Shown piece after piece: positions 7,027 to 14,606 of a stretch of 19,414 nucleotides of DNA. The translations under genes and the position numbers were made by a program. The notes under the pieces are model-generated. The model worked only from the letters and a program-made list of their open reading frames with translations, had not been told where the DNA came from and did not search any database. Location: NCBI GenBank assembly GCA_016199665.1, contig JACQGG010000050.1, forward strand, positions 1 through 19,414, given 5' to 3'. This DNA comes from Acidobacteriota bacterium (GTDB lineage: Bacteria > Acidobacteriota > UBA6911 > JACQSX01). Each line of letters begins with the position of its first letter. The stretch's first letter is position 1.

Positions 7027-8853
7027 ATGTGCGGAATTGTTGGGTATGCCGGTATTCGAGATGTCGTCCCCATTCTATTGGAAGGGTTGCAGCGGCTGGA
7101 ATACCGGGGATACGATTCAGCGGGAATAGCGGTTCAGGATCACGGAGCCATCCACGTGGTCCGCTCCGCTGGAAAAATTGAACGTCTCCAGGACAAATTA
7201 GCCGGAGTCCGCTTACCAGGACAAATCGGAATTGGGCACACGCGCTGGGCGACCCATGGCAAGCCGACCGAGCTCAACGCCCATCCTCATTCTGACTGCG
7301 GCGGCAACTTCGTCGTCATCCACAACGGCATTATTGAGAACTATTCTCTGATCAAGCGGGGATTGCAGGAGCGGGGTCACCGGTTCAAGTCGGAGACGGA
7401 CACCGAGGTGATTGCCCACCTGCTCGAAGAAAACTGGGATGGAGATCTGGTATCGACGGTCCGCAGCGCTGTTTCACTTCTGGCTGGCACATTCGGACTG
7501 GCGATCCTGTCCGCGTTCGCCCCGGAAACCATTGCGCTGGCCCGGAGGGGCAGCCCGCTCCTGTTGGGAATCGGCAAAAACGAGATGTTCGCCGCCTCCG
7601 ATGTCTCGGCCATCCGGCGCCACACCAACCAGGTGATTTATCTGGAAGATGAGGATCTGGCGATCATCACTCCGTCTTCCTATGAGATCAGCTCCCTGCA
7701 GGGCACACCGGTCCGGCGCGATCAGCAAACTGTCGAATGGGAGATCGCGTCCGCCGAAAAGCAGGGGTTTTCGCATTTCATGCTGAAGGAGATTTTCGAG
7801 CAACCCGAGGCTGTCATCAATGCCATGCGCGGACGCGTGCTCGATCAGGATGGGACGGCGCGACTGGGCGGGCTCGACACGGTGCGGGACCAACTGCGCG
7901 CCACGGATCATCTTATCATTGTTTCTTGTGGAACTTCCTACTATGCCGGGCTGATCGGCCGGTACATCATCGAGAGCCATACGGATATTGCGGTGGAAGT
8001 TGAACTAGCCAGCGAGTTTCGATACCGGAACCTGAATCTGAAGCAGGGCACCGTCGTGCTGGCAATCAGCCAGTCGGGAGAGACAGCCGACACGCTGGCT
8101 GCGGTGCGGGAAGCCAAGCGCAAAGGAGTCGCCGTACTGGGGCTGGTCAACGCCGTGGGCAGCACGATTGCACGCGAAACGGTCGCTGGAATTTACAACC
8201 ACGCGGGGCCGGAAATCGGAGTGGCTTCGACCAAGGCCTTTGTTTCGCAGTTGACTATTCTGTACCTGCTGGCGCTTCTGCTGGGCAGGGAGCGCAACTT
8301 GTCCATCAGCGAAGGCAAGCAGTTCATTGCCGCGCTTCAGTCGATTCCCGGCAAGATCAGCCAGATCCTGGCAGAGAGTGACGCAATCCGAGACATCGCG
8401 GAAAGATACGCCGTGTTTGAGAACTTTATGTTCATTGGTCGAAAATACAATTTTCCGATTGCGCTGGAAGGGGCATTGAAACTGAAGGAGATCTCCTACC
8501 TCCATTCGGAAGGATATGCGGCCGGTGAAATGAAACATGGTCCCATCGCATTGATCCATCCGCAGTTCCCGACCGTCTGCATCGCGCCTCAGGGAGAATC
8601 CTACGACAAGATTATTTCCAATCTCCAGGAAATCAAGGCCCGCAGCGGCCCGGTGCTGGCAATCGCGACCCACGGCGACCAGGAGATCGCGCGCCTTGCC
8701 GACGACGTCATCTACATCCCCGATATAGAGGAGCGCTATTCACCCTTTCTAACGGTGATCCCGCTGCAGTTGCTGGCTTATCACATCGCCAACTTCAACG
8801 GGCGTGAGATCGACGAGCCGCGCAATCTTGCCAAGAGTGTCACGGTGGAGTGA
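7027..8853 (+). CDS. glmS: Glutamine--fructose-6-phosphate aminotransferase (isomerising)
   Basis: Makes glucosamine-6-phosphate from fructose-6-phosphate and glutamine, the first step towards UDP-GlcNAc. At 608 residues it has the usual length. The N-terminal class II amidotransferase domain begins MCGIVGYAG, so Cys2 becomes the catalytic N-terminal cysteine; LEYRGYDSAGIA and GHTRWATHGKP follow. Two sugar-isomerase (SIS) domains follow, with SCGTSYYAG, AISQSGETADT, SEGYAAGEMKHGPIALI and the terminal NLAKSVTVE carrying the active-site lysine (K603). The start is supported by GGAG about nine bases upstream. It is the last gene of the ldcA-mpl-VWA-glmS operon. No glmS ribozyme can fit in the 23-base leader. 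Confidence 0.98.
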   Translation: MCGIVGYAGIRDVVPILLEGLQRLEYRGYDSAGIAVQDHGAIHVVRSAGKIERLQDKLAGVRLPGQIGIGHTRWATHGKPTELNAHPHSDCGGNFVVIHNGIIENYSLIKRGLQERGHRFKSETDTEVIAHLLEENWDGDLVSTVRSAVSLLAGTFGLAILSAFAPETIALARRGSPLLLGIGKNEMFAASDVSAIRRHTNQVIYLEDEDLAIITPSSYEISSLQGTPVRRDQQTVEWEIASAEKQGFSHFMLKEIFEQPEAVINAMRGRVLDQDGTARLGGLDTVRDQLRATDHLIIVSCGTSYYAGLIGRYIIESHTDIAVEVELASEFRYRNLNLKQGTVVLAISQSGETADTLAAVREAKRKGVAVLGLVNAVGSTIARETVAGIYNHAGPEIGVASTKAFVSQLTILYLLALLLGRERNLSISEGKQFIAALQSIPGKISQILAESDAIRDIAERYAVFENFMFIGRKYNFPIALEGALKLKEISYLHSEGYAAGEMKHGPIALIHPQFPTVCIAPQGESYDKIISNLQEIKARSGPVLAIATHGDQEIARLADDVIYIPDIEERYSPFLTVIPLQLLAYHIANFNGREIDEPRNLAKSVTVE

Positions 8854-8872
8854 TGACCTGATCGCGCCTGCC

Positions 8873-8886
8873 GGAGCTGAGGCTCC
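8873..8886. other. Small hairpin between convergent glmS and the C26 gene
   Basis: GGAGC (8873-8877) pairs with GCTCC (8882-8886) around TGAG. CCTG and CAGG lie further out and could extend the stem through an internal loop. There is no T run, so it is only a weak candidate for a terminator serving both converging genes. Confidence 0.25.
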
Positions 8887-9010
8887 CGATCCCCAGGCCG
8901 GTATCCTATCTTTGCTTGCGGCCGCATTCTGCGTGATTCGTTAGATTCTGCCCACCGCTTGCTGACGCGCGCGGTTCGGAACAAGCTCCGATGGCGGGTC
9001 CGCCAATTTG

Positions 9011-9823
9011 CTAATTCTTTGCGCTTTCTGCACCTTTCGCAACCGCAAACTCCAGGCACCATTGCACGAAGTGCTCGAACAGCCGGCGACTGAATGCGTC
9101 CTGCTGGTAATCTTTCTCGGGATGCCACTGGACGGCCAGCAGCGGCTTGCCCAAGCAATGGACCGCCGCCTCTATGATCCCGTCGGATGACGTGGCCATC
9201 GACCTCAGGTCGGAAGCCAGCCGATCGATTGCCTGATGGTGGCTGCTGTTCACTTCCACATCTGTGCCGCCTGCCAGGCGGGCAAAGAGGGAGTCCGGGA
9301 CCAGACGGACCTTGTGCCTGAGAGGAGGTCCCCCGTACTTGCGCTCGTGCCGGATGTCGCTGGGGAGCTGTGAGCCAAGATCCTGAATGAGCGACCCGCC
9401 CAGCCGGACATTCAGCATCTGAAACCCGTAGCAGATGCCGAAGAGCGGCATGCCGAGCCGCAACGCCTCGCCGGCCAGGTGCAGGTCGACCTGGTCCCTC
9501 AGCGGGTTGACCGGACCTAATTCAGGCGCCGGAGGCTGCCCATACCGCTTCGGATCTACATCGGTGGCGCTGCCGGAAAAAATAATTCCATGCAGCTTTT
9601 GCAAGGCCAGATCCAGGTACTCGGGCGAACCGATCAGGGGAATCAAGAAGGGGAGCCCGCCTGCCGCGTAGACTGCTTCAGAGTAGTCACGCGCCAGGTA
9701 AAAATCAACTTTGTCCGGTTCCTGGCGGGTAGTGATGCCGATTAAGGGACGATACTGACTCATCCAGGGCATGGTAAGGAACCGCGTTCCCGGTTGCTCT
9801 GCTGGGGAATTCTGTTTTTTCAT
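9011..9823 (-). CDS. Class I glutamine-amidotransferase-like hydrolase (peptidase C26)
   Basis: Resembles gamma-glutamyl hydrolases of the PuuD type, which cut gamma-glutamyl amide bonds such as gamma-glutamyl-GABA; 270 residues. The nucleophile is C131 in FGICYGFQMLN, with H234 and E236 in VQWHPEKDYQ. PLIGITTRQEPDKVDFYLARDY near the N-terminus and FSGSATDVDPKRYG are typical of the family. The start at 9823 was chosen because it overlaps the upstream stop (ATGA, 9820-9823); internal ATGs at 9772 and 9763 are possible, the latter being nearer the usual family start. It is translationally coupled to the radical SAM gene, so the two products probably act together. No polyamine genes are nearby, so the puuD role itself is not supported. 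The last residues (AKGAESAKN) lie in sequence resembling an intergenic repeat. Confidence 0.85.
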   Translation of the reverse strand: MKKQNSPAEQPGTRFLTMPWMSQYRPLIGITTRQEPDKVDFYLARDYSEAVYAAGGLPFLIPLIGSPEYLDLALQKLHGIIFSGSATDVDPKRYGQPPAPELGPVNPLRDQVDLHLAGEALRLGMPLFGICYGFQMLNVRLGGSLIQDLGSQLPSDIRHERKYGGPPLRHKVRLVPDSLFARLAGGTDVEVNSSHHQAIDRLASDLRSMATSSDGIIEAAVHCLGKPLLAVQWHPEKDYQQDAFSRRLFEHFVQWCLEFAVAKGAESAKN

Positions 9824-11082
9824 GGCTTTCTGGAAGCGCCAAGGCAGCATTTCTTGTACTTCCGGCCGCTCCCACAAGGGCATGGATCGTTGCGACGCGT
9901 CCTGGAGACCTGCCTTGCCTGCGCCGGCGGCATGGGTTCGAGCGGGAGCCTTGCATGCCACGGGGACATCAGCTTCAAGAGGTAAGGTTGGCTATAGCTG
10001 AAGAAGCGCTTAAGCCCTGCGCACAGGTAGTTCAGACCCTCTTCGCCGTCCGGCGTCAGGATGAAGCGGTCCTTGGGGCACCCGCCGTTGCACATGGCCC
10101 GGACCTCGCATGTCTGGCAATAGTGGGGCAATGTATCCCGTTTGGCTTGGCCGAAGGCTTGCTGCGCCGGGCTGTCCAGCAGTTCAGCCAGGGAAATCTC
10201 GTGGATGTTCCCCAAGCGGTGTCTGGCGTCGACAAAGTGATCGCATGAAAAGAAGTCGCCGTTATGCTCCACCACTGGAATTTCGCCACATGTTTCCCGG
10301 AAGATACAGAGCGAATGCTCCAGCCCGCGGACCGGCCGGGACGCCTCCTCGAATATCTGCACCGAAATCCGTCCGGTGTCCCGCTGTATCCACTCGTCGA
10401 AGATCGCGCAGAGAAACGAGCCGAAAGCTTCCGCCGGGACGGTTTGAGGGCTCACTCCGCCCTTGGCGTCCCGCATCGGTTCTACCAGCGGGAGGAACCC
10501 CAGATATTCGCCGCCGATCTCCTTGAAAAACCGGTAGACCTGAGTCGGGTATTGCACATTCTGAGCATGCACCACGCACAAGATGTCGCATGGGATTTTG
10601 TGCCGCCGTAAGAGCTCAAACGCCCGCATTGTGCGCCCGTGCGTTGGTTCCCGGCCCTGGGTCACCCGGTGCAGGTCGTGCATTTGAGCCGGGCCGTCAA
10701 GGCTGAGCCCGACACAAAATGCTTCCGAAGAAAAAAAGCGGCACCATTCCTCATCGAGCAACATTCCATTGGTTTGCATGCCATTGATAATGCGACGATC
10801 CCCGGGCTTGTGCTTGCGCTGCAGCGCGACAATCTTGCGAAAGTAGTCCAGACCCAGAACAGTGGGCTCCCCGCCATGCCAGCAGAAGGTGATGACCGCG
10901 TCCTCGGACGCTTCGATGTGCTGGAGAATGTACTCCTCCAGGAGGTCTTCGGGCATGCGAAACGATTCCGCGTCGGGATAGAGCTGCCGTTTCTTCAGGT
11001 AGTAACAGTAGTGACAGTCCAGGTTACAAACGGGACCCGCCGGCTTTGCGAGGACTTGAAATTCACGGGCGGCCCTGACCAC
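9820..11082 (-). CDS. Radical SAM/SPASM anaerobic sulfatase maturase-type enzyme with C-terminal SEC-C motif
   Basis: A 420-residue radical SAM enzyme of the anSME group, which oxidises an active-site Cys or Ser of sulfatases to formylglycine. The SAM cluster motif is C19-x3-C23-x2-C26 (CNLDCHYC), with WHGGEPT at 68-74. The SPASM domain has the full cysteine set for two auxiliary [4Fe-4S] clusters (C259, C265, C280, C322, C325, C331, C335, C354). The Asp after C280 (SCDHF) sits where the proposed catalytic base of the Clostridium anSME lies. Residues 398-413 add a SEC-C zinc motif (DPCPCGSG..KKCC; C401, C403, C412, C413), not part of the core enzyme. The start is GTG 11082, with AAGGA seven bases upstream. 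No sulfatase gene is in the window; the substrate could be elsewhere or could differ. Confidence 0.9.
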   Translation of the reverse strand: MVRAAREFQVLAKPAGPVCNLDCHYCYYLKKRQLYPDAESFRMPEDLLEEYILQHIEASEDAVITFCWHGGEPTVLGLDYFRKIVALQRKHKPGDRRIINGMQTNGMLLDEEWCRFFSSEAFCVGLSLDGPAQMHDLHRVTQGREPTHGRTMRAFELLRRHKIPCDILCVVHAQNVQYPTQVYRFFKEIGGEYLGFLPLVEPMRDAKGGVSPQTVPAEAFGSFLCAIFDEWIQRDTGRISVQIFEEASRPVRGLEHSLCIFRETCGEIPVVEHNGDFFSCDHFVDARHRLGNIHEISLAELLDSPAQQAFGQAKRDTLPHYCQTCEVRAMCNGGCPKDRFILTPDGEEGLNYLCAGLKRFFSYSQPYLLKLMSPWHARLPLEPMPPAQARQVSRTRRNDPCPCGSGRKYKKCCLGASRKP

Positions 11083-11149
11083 TGCTCAATCCTTCTCCGA
11101 AACTCATCCGCCAGGATTTCCCTTGTTTCTCAAAAGCACTTGCGCTAGA

Positions 11150-11169
11150 TATAAGGCATTATAAGGCAG
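11150..11169. repeat. Tandem 10-base repeat in a divergent promoter region
   Basis: TATAAGGCAT (11150-11159) is followed directly by TATAAGGCAG (11160-11169). It lies in the 256-base gap between the divergent radical SAM gene and the dienelactone hydrolase gene, where an operator would be expected. It also overlaps the putative -10 box on the minus strand. Confidence 0.6.
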
Positions 11170-11185
11170 CGTGGCGCTCTGCGAA
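11158..11185 (-). promoter_or_regulatory. Putative sigma-70-like promoter for the radical SAM/C26 pair
   Basis: On the minus strand a perfect TATAAT (11158-11163) is preceded, 16 bases upstream, by TTCGCA (11180-11185), which matches four of six bases of TTGACA. Transcription would begin near 11150, leaving a leader of about 70 bases before the GTG. The call rests on pattern only. Confidence 0.4.
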
Positions 11186-11338
11186 AGAGCCGCCCAGAGG
11201 AGCGCGGCGGCCTGCGAGTCTGTCTTTGAGACGGGCGCGCGCGAAACGCCGCGCCGGCTACGGCGCCGTGAAGTTTTCGCAACAGAGAAAGACCACACGT
11301 CATCGGAGATGGGACCCAACAAAGAAAGCGAGGGCCGG

Positions 11339-12199
11339 ATGGACCAGAAATTTATTGATCTTTACGACGTCTTCACCCACGGGGGCATGAACCGCCGCGA
11401 GTTCATTGACCGCCTGGCGCAGCTTACCGGCGGTTCCGCCGCCGCAATGGCGCTGCTGCCCCTGCTTCAGAACAACTACGGCCAGCCGCCGATTGTCGCG
11501 GAGAATGACGCGCGTTTGTCCGTCTCCAACGTTCAGTACGATTCCGGGGCGGCGAAGATTTCCGGCTATCTGGCCCGGCTCAAGGGCGGGGCGAAACGGC
11601 CGGCCGTCATCGTAATCCACGAAAATCGCGGCCTCAACCCGCACATTCAGGACGTTGCCCGCCGCCTGGCCGTCGAAGGCTTCCTTGCGCTTGCGCCCGA
11701 CCTGTTGTCCCCCGCGGGCGGCACCCCGTCGGAAGAGGACAAGGCGACCGAGATGATAGGCAAATTAAACGCAGGGGAGACGGTGGCGCACCTGGCCGCC
11801 GCGGTGGCGTTCCTTGCCGGGCATGGAGAATCGACGGGCAAGGTCGGCGTCGTAGGCTTCTGCTGGGGCGGTGGCATGGTAAACCGGCTTGCCGCCGCCG
11901 GCACGTCTCTCAATGTGGCCGTCTCCTACTACGGTTCGCAGCTCCCGGCTGCGGATGTGCCAAGGATTTCGGCGCCGCTGCTTCTTCAGTACGCCTCCCT
12001 GGACGAGCGCATCAACGCCGGCATCGCGAACTATGAAGCCGCGCTGAAGGCAAACTCCAAGACGTATGAGGTGCACATGTATGAAGGCGCGAATCATGCC
12101 TTCAACAACAACACAAACGCGGCGCGCTACCATAAGGAAGCAGCGGAGCTTGCATGGAGTCGCACCCTCAAATTCCTGAAGACTCATCTTTCGGGGTAA
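11339..12199 (+). CDS. Exported dienelactone hydrolase-family protein
   Basis: An alpha/beta hydrolase of the dienelactone hydrolase family, 286 residues. The Cys-Asp-His triad is visible: C175 in VGFCWGGGM, D222 in YASLDERIN and H253 in EGANHAF. The family's extra glutamate is present in IHENRGLNPHI (E95). The N-terminus carries MNRREFIDRLAQLTGGSAAAMALLP (about 17-41), a twin-arginine motif followed by a moderately hydrophobic stretch, so export by Tat is likely; its hydrophobic part is short. The start at 11339 follows GCGAGGG at proper spacing; the open frame extends upstream to 11171, but that part is arginine-rich with no domain. The natural substrate is not evident: members act on dienelactones and a variety of esters. 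It is transcribed divergently from the radical SAM gene. Confidence 0.88.
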   Translation: MDQKFIDLYDVFTHGGMNRREFIDRLAQLTGGSAAAMALLPLLQNNYGQPPIVAENDARLSVSNVQYDSGAAKISGYLARLKGGAKRPAVIVIHENRGLNPHIQDVARRLAVEGFLALAPDLLSPAGGTPSEEDKATEMIGKLNAGETVAHLAAAVAFLAGHGESTGKVGVVGFCWGGGMVNRLAAAGTSLNVAVSYYGSQLPAADVPRISAPLLLQYASLDERINAGIANYEAALKANSKTYEVHMYEGANHAFNNNTNAARYHKEAAELAWSRTLKFLKTHLSG

Positions 12200-12329
12200 G
12201 TGGATGAACGTCCGCAGTGAACTTTGAGCCGCGAACCTCGGACGTCGACCGTCGGGCCCCGAACGCCGCTTCCTGAATCTTCACAAGCGCGCAGCGCAAA
12301 TCTCCGAGCCGCCGGGTTCCTGAGCTACA

Positions 12330-13247
12330 ATGAACCCGACCATGAGCAGGTTGTTCAGGATCCGGAGCGGGTTGAGCCCGGGGGCGATTCTTATTGACAC
12401 CTTCCGGAGCATGGCGCGCCACGAGTCGCCGGCAACTGCTGCAGCCGTCGCGTTCTTCACCCTGTTTTCCATCTTCCCGCTGCTTCTGCTGATTGTTGCC
12501 GTCAGCGACCGGTACTTTAACTTGTTCGACGTTCGCTCCGCCGCCATCAGAACCGTCGTCCAGTTCTTTCCCGGATTGCGCTCCTTTATTCAGAACAACA
12601 TTGCGTCGGTAACCCCTTCGCGCCAGATTATTTTTTCCAGCGCCGTGATTTTCTTCTGGACCGGTTTTTGGGTGGTGGCCTTGCTGGAGATCGCGCTGAA
12701 CAAAGCCTGGCATGTCCAGAGTTCGCGCCCTTTTCTTCACAGCCGGCTGCTGGCGCTTCTGATGATTTTTGTAGGCGGCTTCTTCCTTGGAACCTCCGTC
12801 ATCCTGACCACGGCCATTACTCTCCTGCGGCATACGATTGGGGACCACCAGTTGGCGCATTGGGTCATGGGCGCCGGAATCCTCTGGCGCGTTATCTTTG
12901 GCGCCACCGCGGTGGTTTTGACTTTCCTGGCGCTCACGCTGCTGTATAAGCTGCTCCCCAACACGCATGTCGCGACGCGTGAGGCGCTCACGGCTGGAAT
13001 TGTAGCCAGTTCGCTCTGGCAGATTGCCAGTGTCATCTTTGCGCTGTTGGTCAGGCGTCTGGACTATGCGGCCATTTACGGGCCGGTGGGCGCTGTGGTG
13101 GCGCTGCTGAGCTGGGTCTATCTGTCAAGCTATATCATCCTGTTTGGGGCGCACCTGTCCTCTCAAATGCATCGGGTTACTCCAGAGGCTTACCAGGGAT
13201 TCCCGGGCTCCGTGTCGCTGCCCGGGCAGGAAGTTGAAACACGGTGA
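12330..13247 (+). CDS. YihY/BrkB-family integral membrane protein
   Basis: A 305-residue inner-membrane protein of the YihY/virulence factor BrkB family. Once annotated as 'ribonuclease BN', the family has no established molecular function. Six membrane segments are readable, at about 36-58, 100-122, 139-163, 181-206, 219-241 and 250-275. The N-terminal cytoplasmic helix (AILIDTFRSMARHESPA) and the last segment (YGPVGAVVALLSWVYLSS, then LFGAH) are the family's conserved parts. The ATG at 12330 has only a weak GAG upstream; a second ATG lies at 12342. The 130-base leader holds CG-rich text (GAACCTCGGACGTCGACCGTC) that looks like another degenerate dispersed repeat. It lies in the same direction as queA, 53 bases upstream, and may be co-transcribed with it. 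Confidence 0.9.
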   Translation: MNPTMSRLFRIRSGLSPGAILIDTFRSMARHESPATAAAVAFFTLFSIFPLLLLIVAVSDRYFNLFDVRSAAIRTVVQFFPGLRSFIQNNIASVTPSRQIIFSSAVIFFWTGFWVVALLEIALNKAWHVQSSRPFLHSRLLALLMIFVGGFFLGTSVILTTAITLLRHTIGDHQLAHWVMGAGILWRVIFGATAVVLTFLALTLLYKLLPNTHVATREALTAGIVASSLWQIASVIFALLVRRLDYAAIYGPVGAVVALLSWVYLSSYIILFGAHLSSQMHRVTPEAYQGFPGSVSLPGQEVETR

Positions 13248-13300
13248 TCTGGCTGGGCGCGATCGTTTGCGGGCGCGCCGGCAGGCGATAGAGTCAGCCG

Positions 13301-14401
13301 ATGAAAGTGTCTGACCTGGATTACCACCTTCCGCCGGAGTTGATCGCGCAGCAGCCGCTTGCAGATCGGTCCGCCTCCAGAATGCTGGTTGTGGTGCGGC
13401 AGACCGGCCAGATCCAGGATCGGAAATTTCGGGATCTGAAGGCTCTGCTCTCCCCTTCCGACTTCCTTGTCCTGAATAATTCGAGGGTCTTGCCTGCCCG
13501 GCTCCTGGGAAAGCGCGACAGCGGCGGAAGAGTCGAGATCTTGTTGCTGCGCCCGATAGAAGCGTCCGCTTCAAGCGAGCTGACTGGCGGTGTTCAGATG
13601 CCTGCCGATGCGGCAGTCCAGAACTTCACCGCAGGCTGCGGCGCCTGGCAGGCCTTGGCCAAACCAAAACGAAAATTGCGCGCACGCTCCCATCTTCACT
13701 TCTCTGCCGATCTTGAGGGTACGGTAGTAGATCTCGGCCCGGGAGACAAGGTAGTGATCGAGTTCAACTCCCGGGGAAACCTTTATGACATCCTGGAAAA
13801 AACCGGCCATGTCCCCTTGCCCCCCTATATTCACCGGGCGGATTCTGACAGCGACAGGCAGGCGTATCAAACCGTCTACGCAGAGCCGCCGGGATCTGTG
13901 GCGGCCCCCACCGCCGGGCTCCATTTCACCCAGGCGACGCTGGACCAACTGAAGGAGAGCGGCATCCGATACCACTTCATAACCCTCCATGTCGGCTATG
14001 GAACGTTTCAACCCATGAAAACTGAAGCGGTTGGAGATCACCGAATTGACGCGGAGAGGTTCGTAATTTCCGATTTCGCCGCTGTCGAAATCCGGCGGAA
14101 TTTGCGGCAGGGAAAGCGCCTGATTGCGGTCGGGACCACCACCACGCGTGTGCTGGAGTTTTGGAAACGCCGTTCCCCGGCGCTGGAGCCTCTGGCGGGA
14201 GAAACCGATCTGTTCATTTACCCTCCATTCCAGTTTCAAATCGTGCAGGGAATGCTTACAAACTTTCACCTCCCGCGCTCCAGCCTTTTTGCGCTTGTTT
14301 GCGCCCTGCTTGGAGTTGAACTTGCCCACGGCTGTTACCGACATGCGGTGCAACAGCGGTATCGGTTTTACAGCTACGGCGACTGCATGCTGATACTTTA
14401 G
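13301..14401 (+). CDS. queA: S-adenosylmethionine:tRNA ribosyltransferase-isomerase
   Basis: Transfers and isomerises the ribosyl part of SAM onto 7-aminomethyl-7-deazaguanine in tRNA, giving epoxyqueuosine. Family signatures are clear: MKVSDLDYHLPPELIAQQP at the N-terminus, FLVLNNSRVLPARL (55-68), AAPTAGLHFT (201-210), LHVGYGTFQPM, VGTTTTRVLE, TNFHLPRSSLF and the terminal YRFYSYGD. At 366 residues it is longer than the usual 340-355. The surplus lies at about 88-113, between RVEILLLRPI and GAWQALAKPKRKL, as a low-complexity insertion. No tgt, queG or other queuosine gene is adjacent. A stem-loop and then a Rho-independent-type terminator follow the gene. Confidence 0.97.
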   Translation: MKVSDLDYHLPPELIAQQPLADRSASRMLVVVRQTGQIQDRKFRDLKALLSPSDFLVLNNSRVLPARLLGKRDSGGRVEILLLRPIEASASSELTGGVQMPADAAVQNFTAGCGAWQALAKPKRKLRARSHLHFSADLEGTVVDLGPGDKVVIEFNSRGNLYDILEKTGHVPLPPYIHRADSDSDRQAYQTVYAEPPGSVAAPTAGLHFTQATLDQLKESGIRYHFITLHVGYGTFQPMKTEAVGDHRIDAERFVISDFAAVEIRRNLRQGKRLIAVGTTTTRVLEFWKRRSPALEPLAGETDLFIYPPFQFQIVQGMLTNFHLPRSSLFALVCALLGVELAHGCYRHAVQQRYRFYSYGDCMLIL

Positions 14402-14430
14402 GTCTGTGGGAAGAAAGCCCAGGGTAGTGA

Positions 14431-14525
14431 CCAACAAATAACTGGACTAAGGCGGTCAGCCAATCAGCCGTCAACATTCGGCAGCAGAAGCTGACCGCTG
14501 ATCGCCCAGTTCAGTTGTTTATTGG
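14431..14525. other. Large imperfect inverted repeat (stem-loop) downstream of queA
   Basis: Outer arms CCAACAAATAACTG (14431-14444) and CAGTTGTTTATTGG (14512-14525) pair along 14 bases with one mismatch and one G-T wobble. Inner arms GCGGTCAGC (14452-14460) and GCTGACCGC (14490-14498) pair perfectly. A short GCCG/CGGC stem may form in the loop. There is no open frame. It may be a dispersed palindromic repeat or a transcript-stabilising structure. Confidence 0.7.
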
Positions 14526-14540
14526 ACACCACCCTGCCCT

Positions 14541-14573
14541 GGCGCCTTCGCCTCTTCGCAGGCGGCCTTTTTT
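14541..14573 (+). terminator. Rho-independent-type terminator after queA
   Basis: The stem CGCCT (14549-14553) / AGGCG (14560-14564) has loop CTTCGC, can be lengthened by GGC/GCC across a left-side bulge, and is followed by six T residues (14568-14573). It ends 33 bases before the next gene. Confidence 0.6.
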
Positions 14574-14606
14574 GATAAACTGGCAGCGTCAGCCATCGAG
14601 GGGAAA

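Noticed and set aside
9820..11082. A RiPP-maturing radical SAM enzyme with a nearby precursor peptide
   Set aside because: The cysteine spacing and the SCDHF motif fit anSME, and no small Cys- or Gly-rich precursor frame with a ribosome site was found beside it.
12168..12968. A 266-residue minus-strand open frame opposite the YihY gene
   Set aside because: Its product is rich in Gln, Gly, Asn and Lys with no fold signature, and it is the complement of a clean six-segment membrane protein.
13571..14437. A 288-residue minus-strand open frame opposite queA
   Set aside because: It is antisense to a clear QueA reading frame, has no recognisable domain and no ribosome site; it is a composition effect of GC-rich coding DNA.
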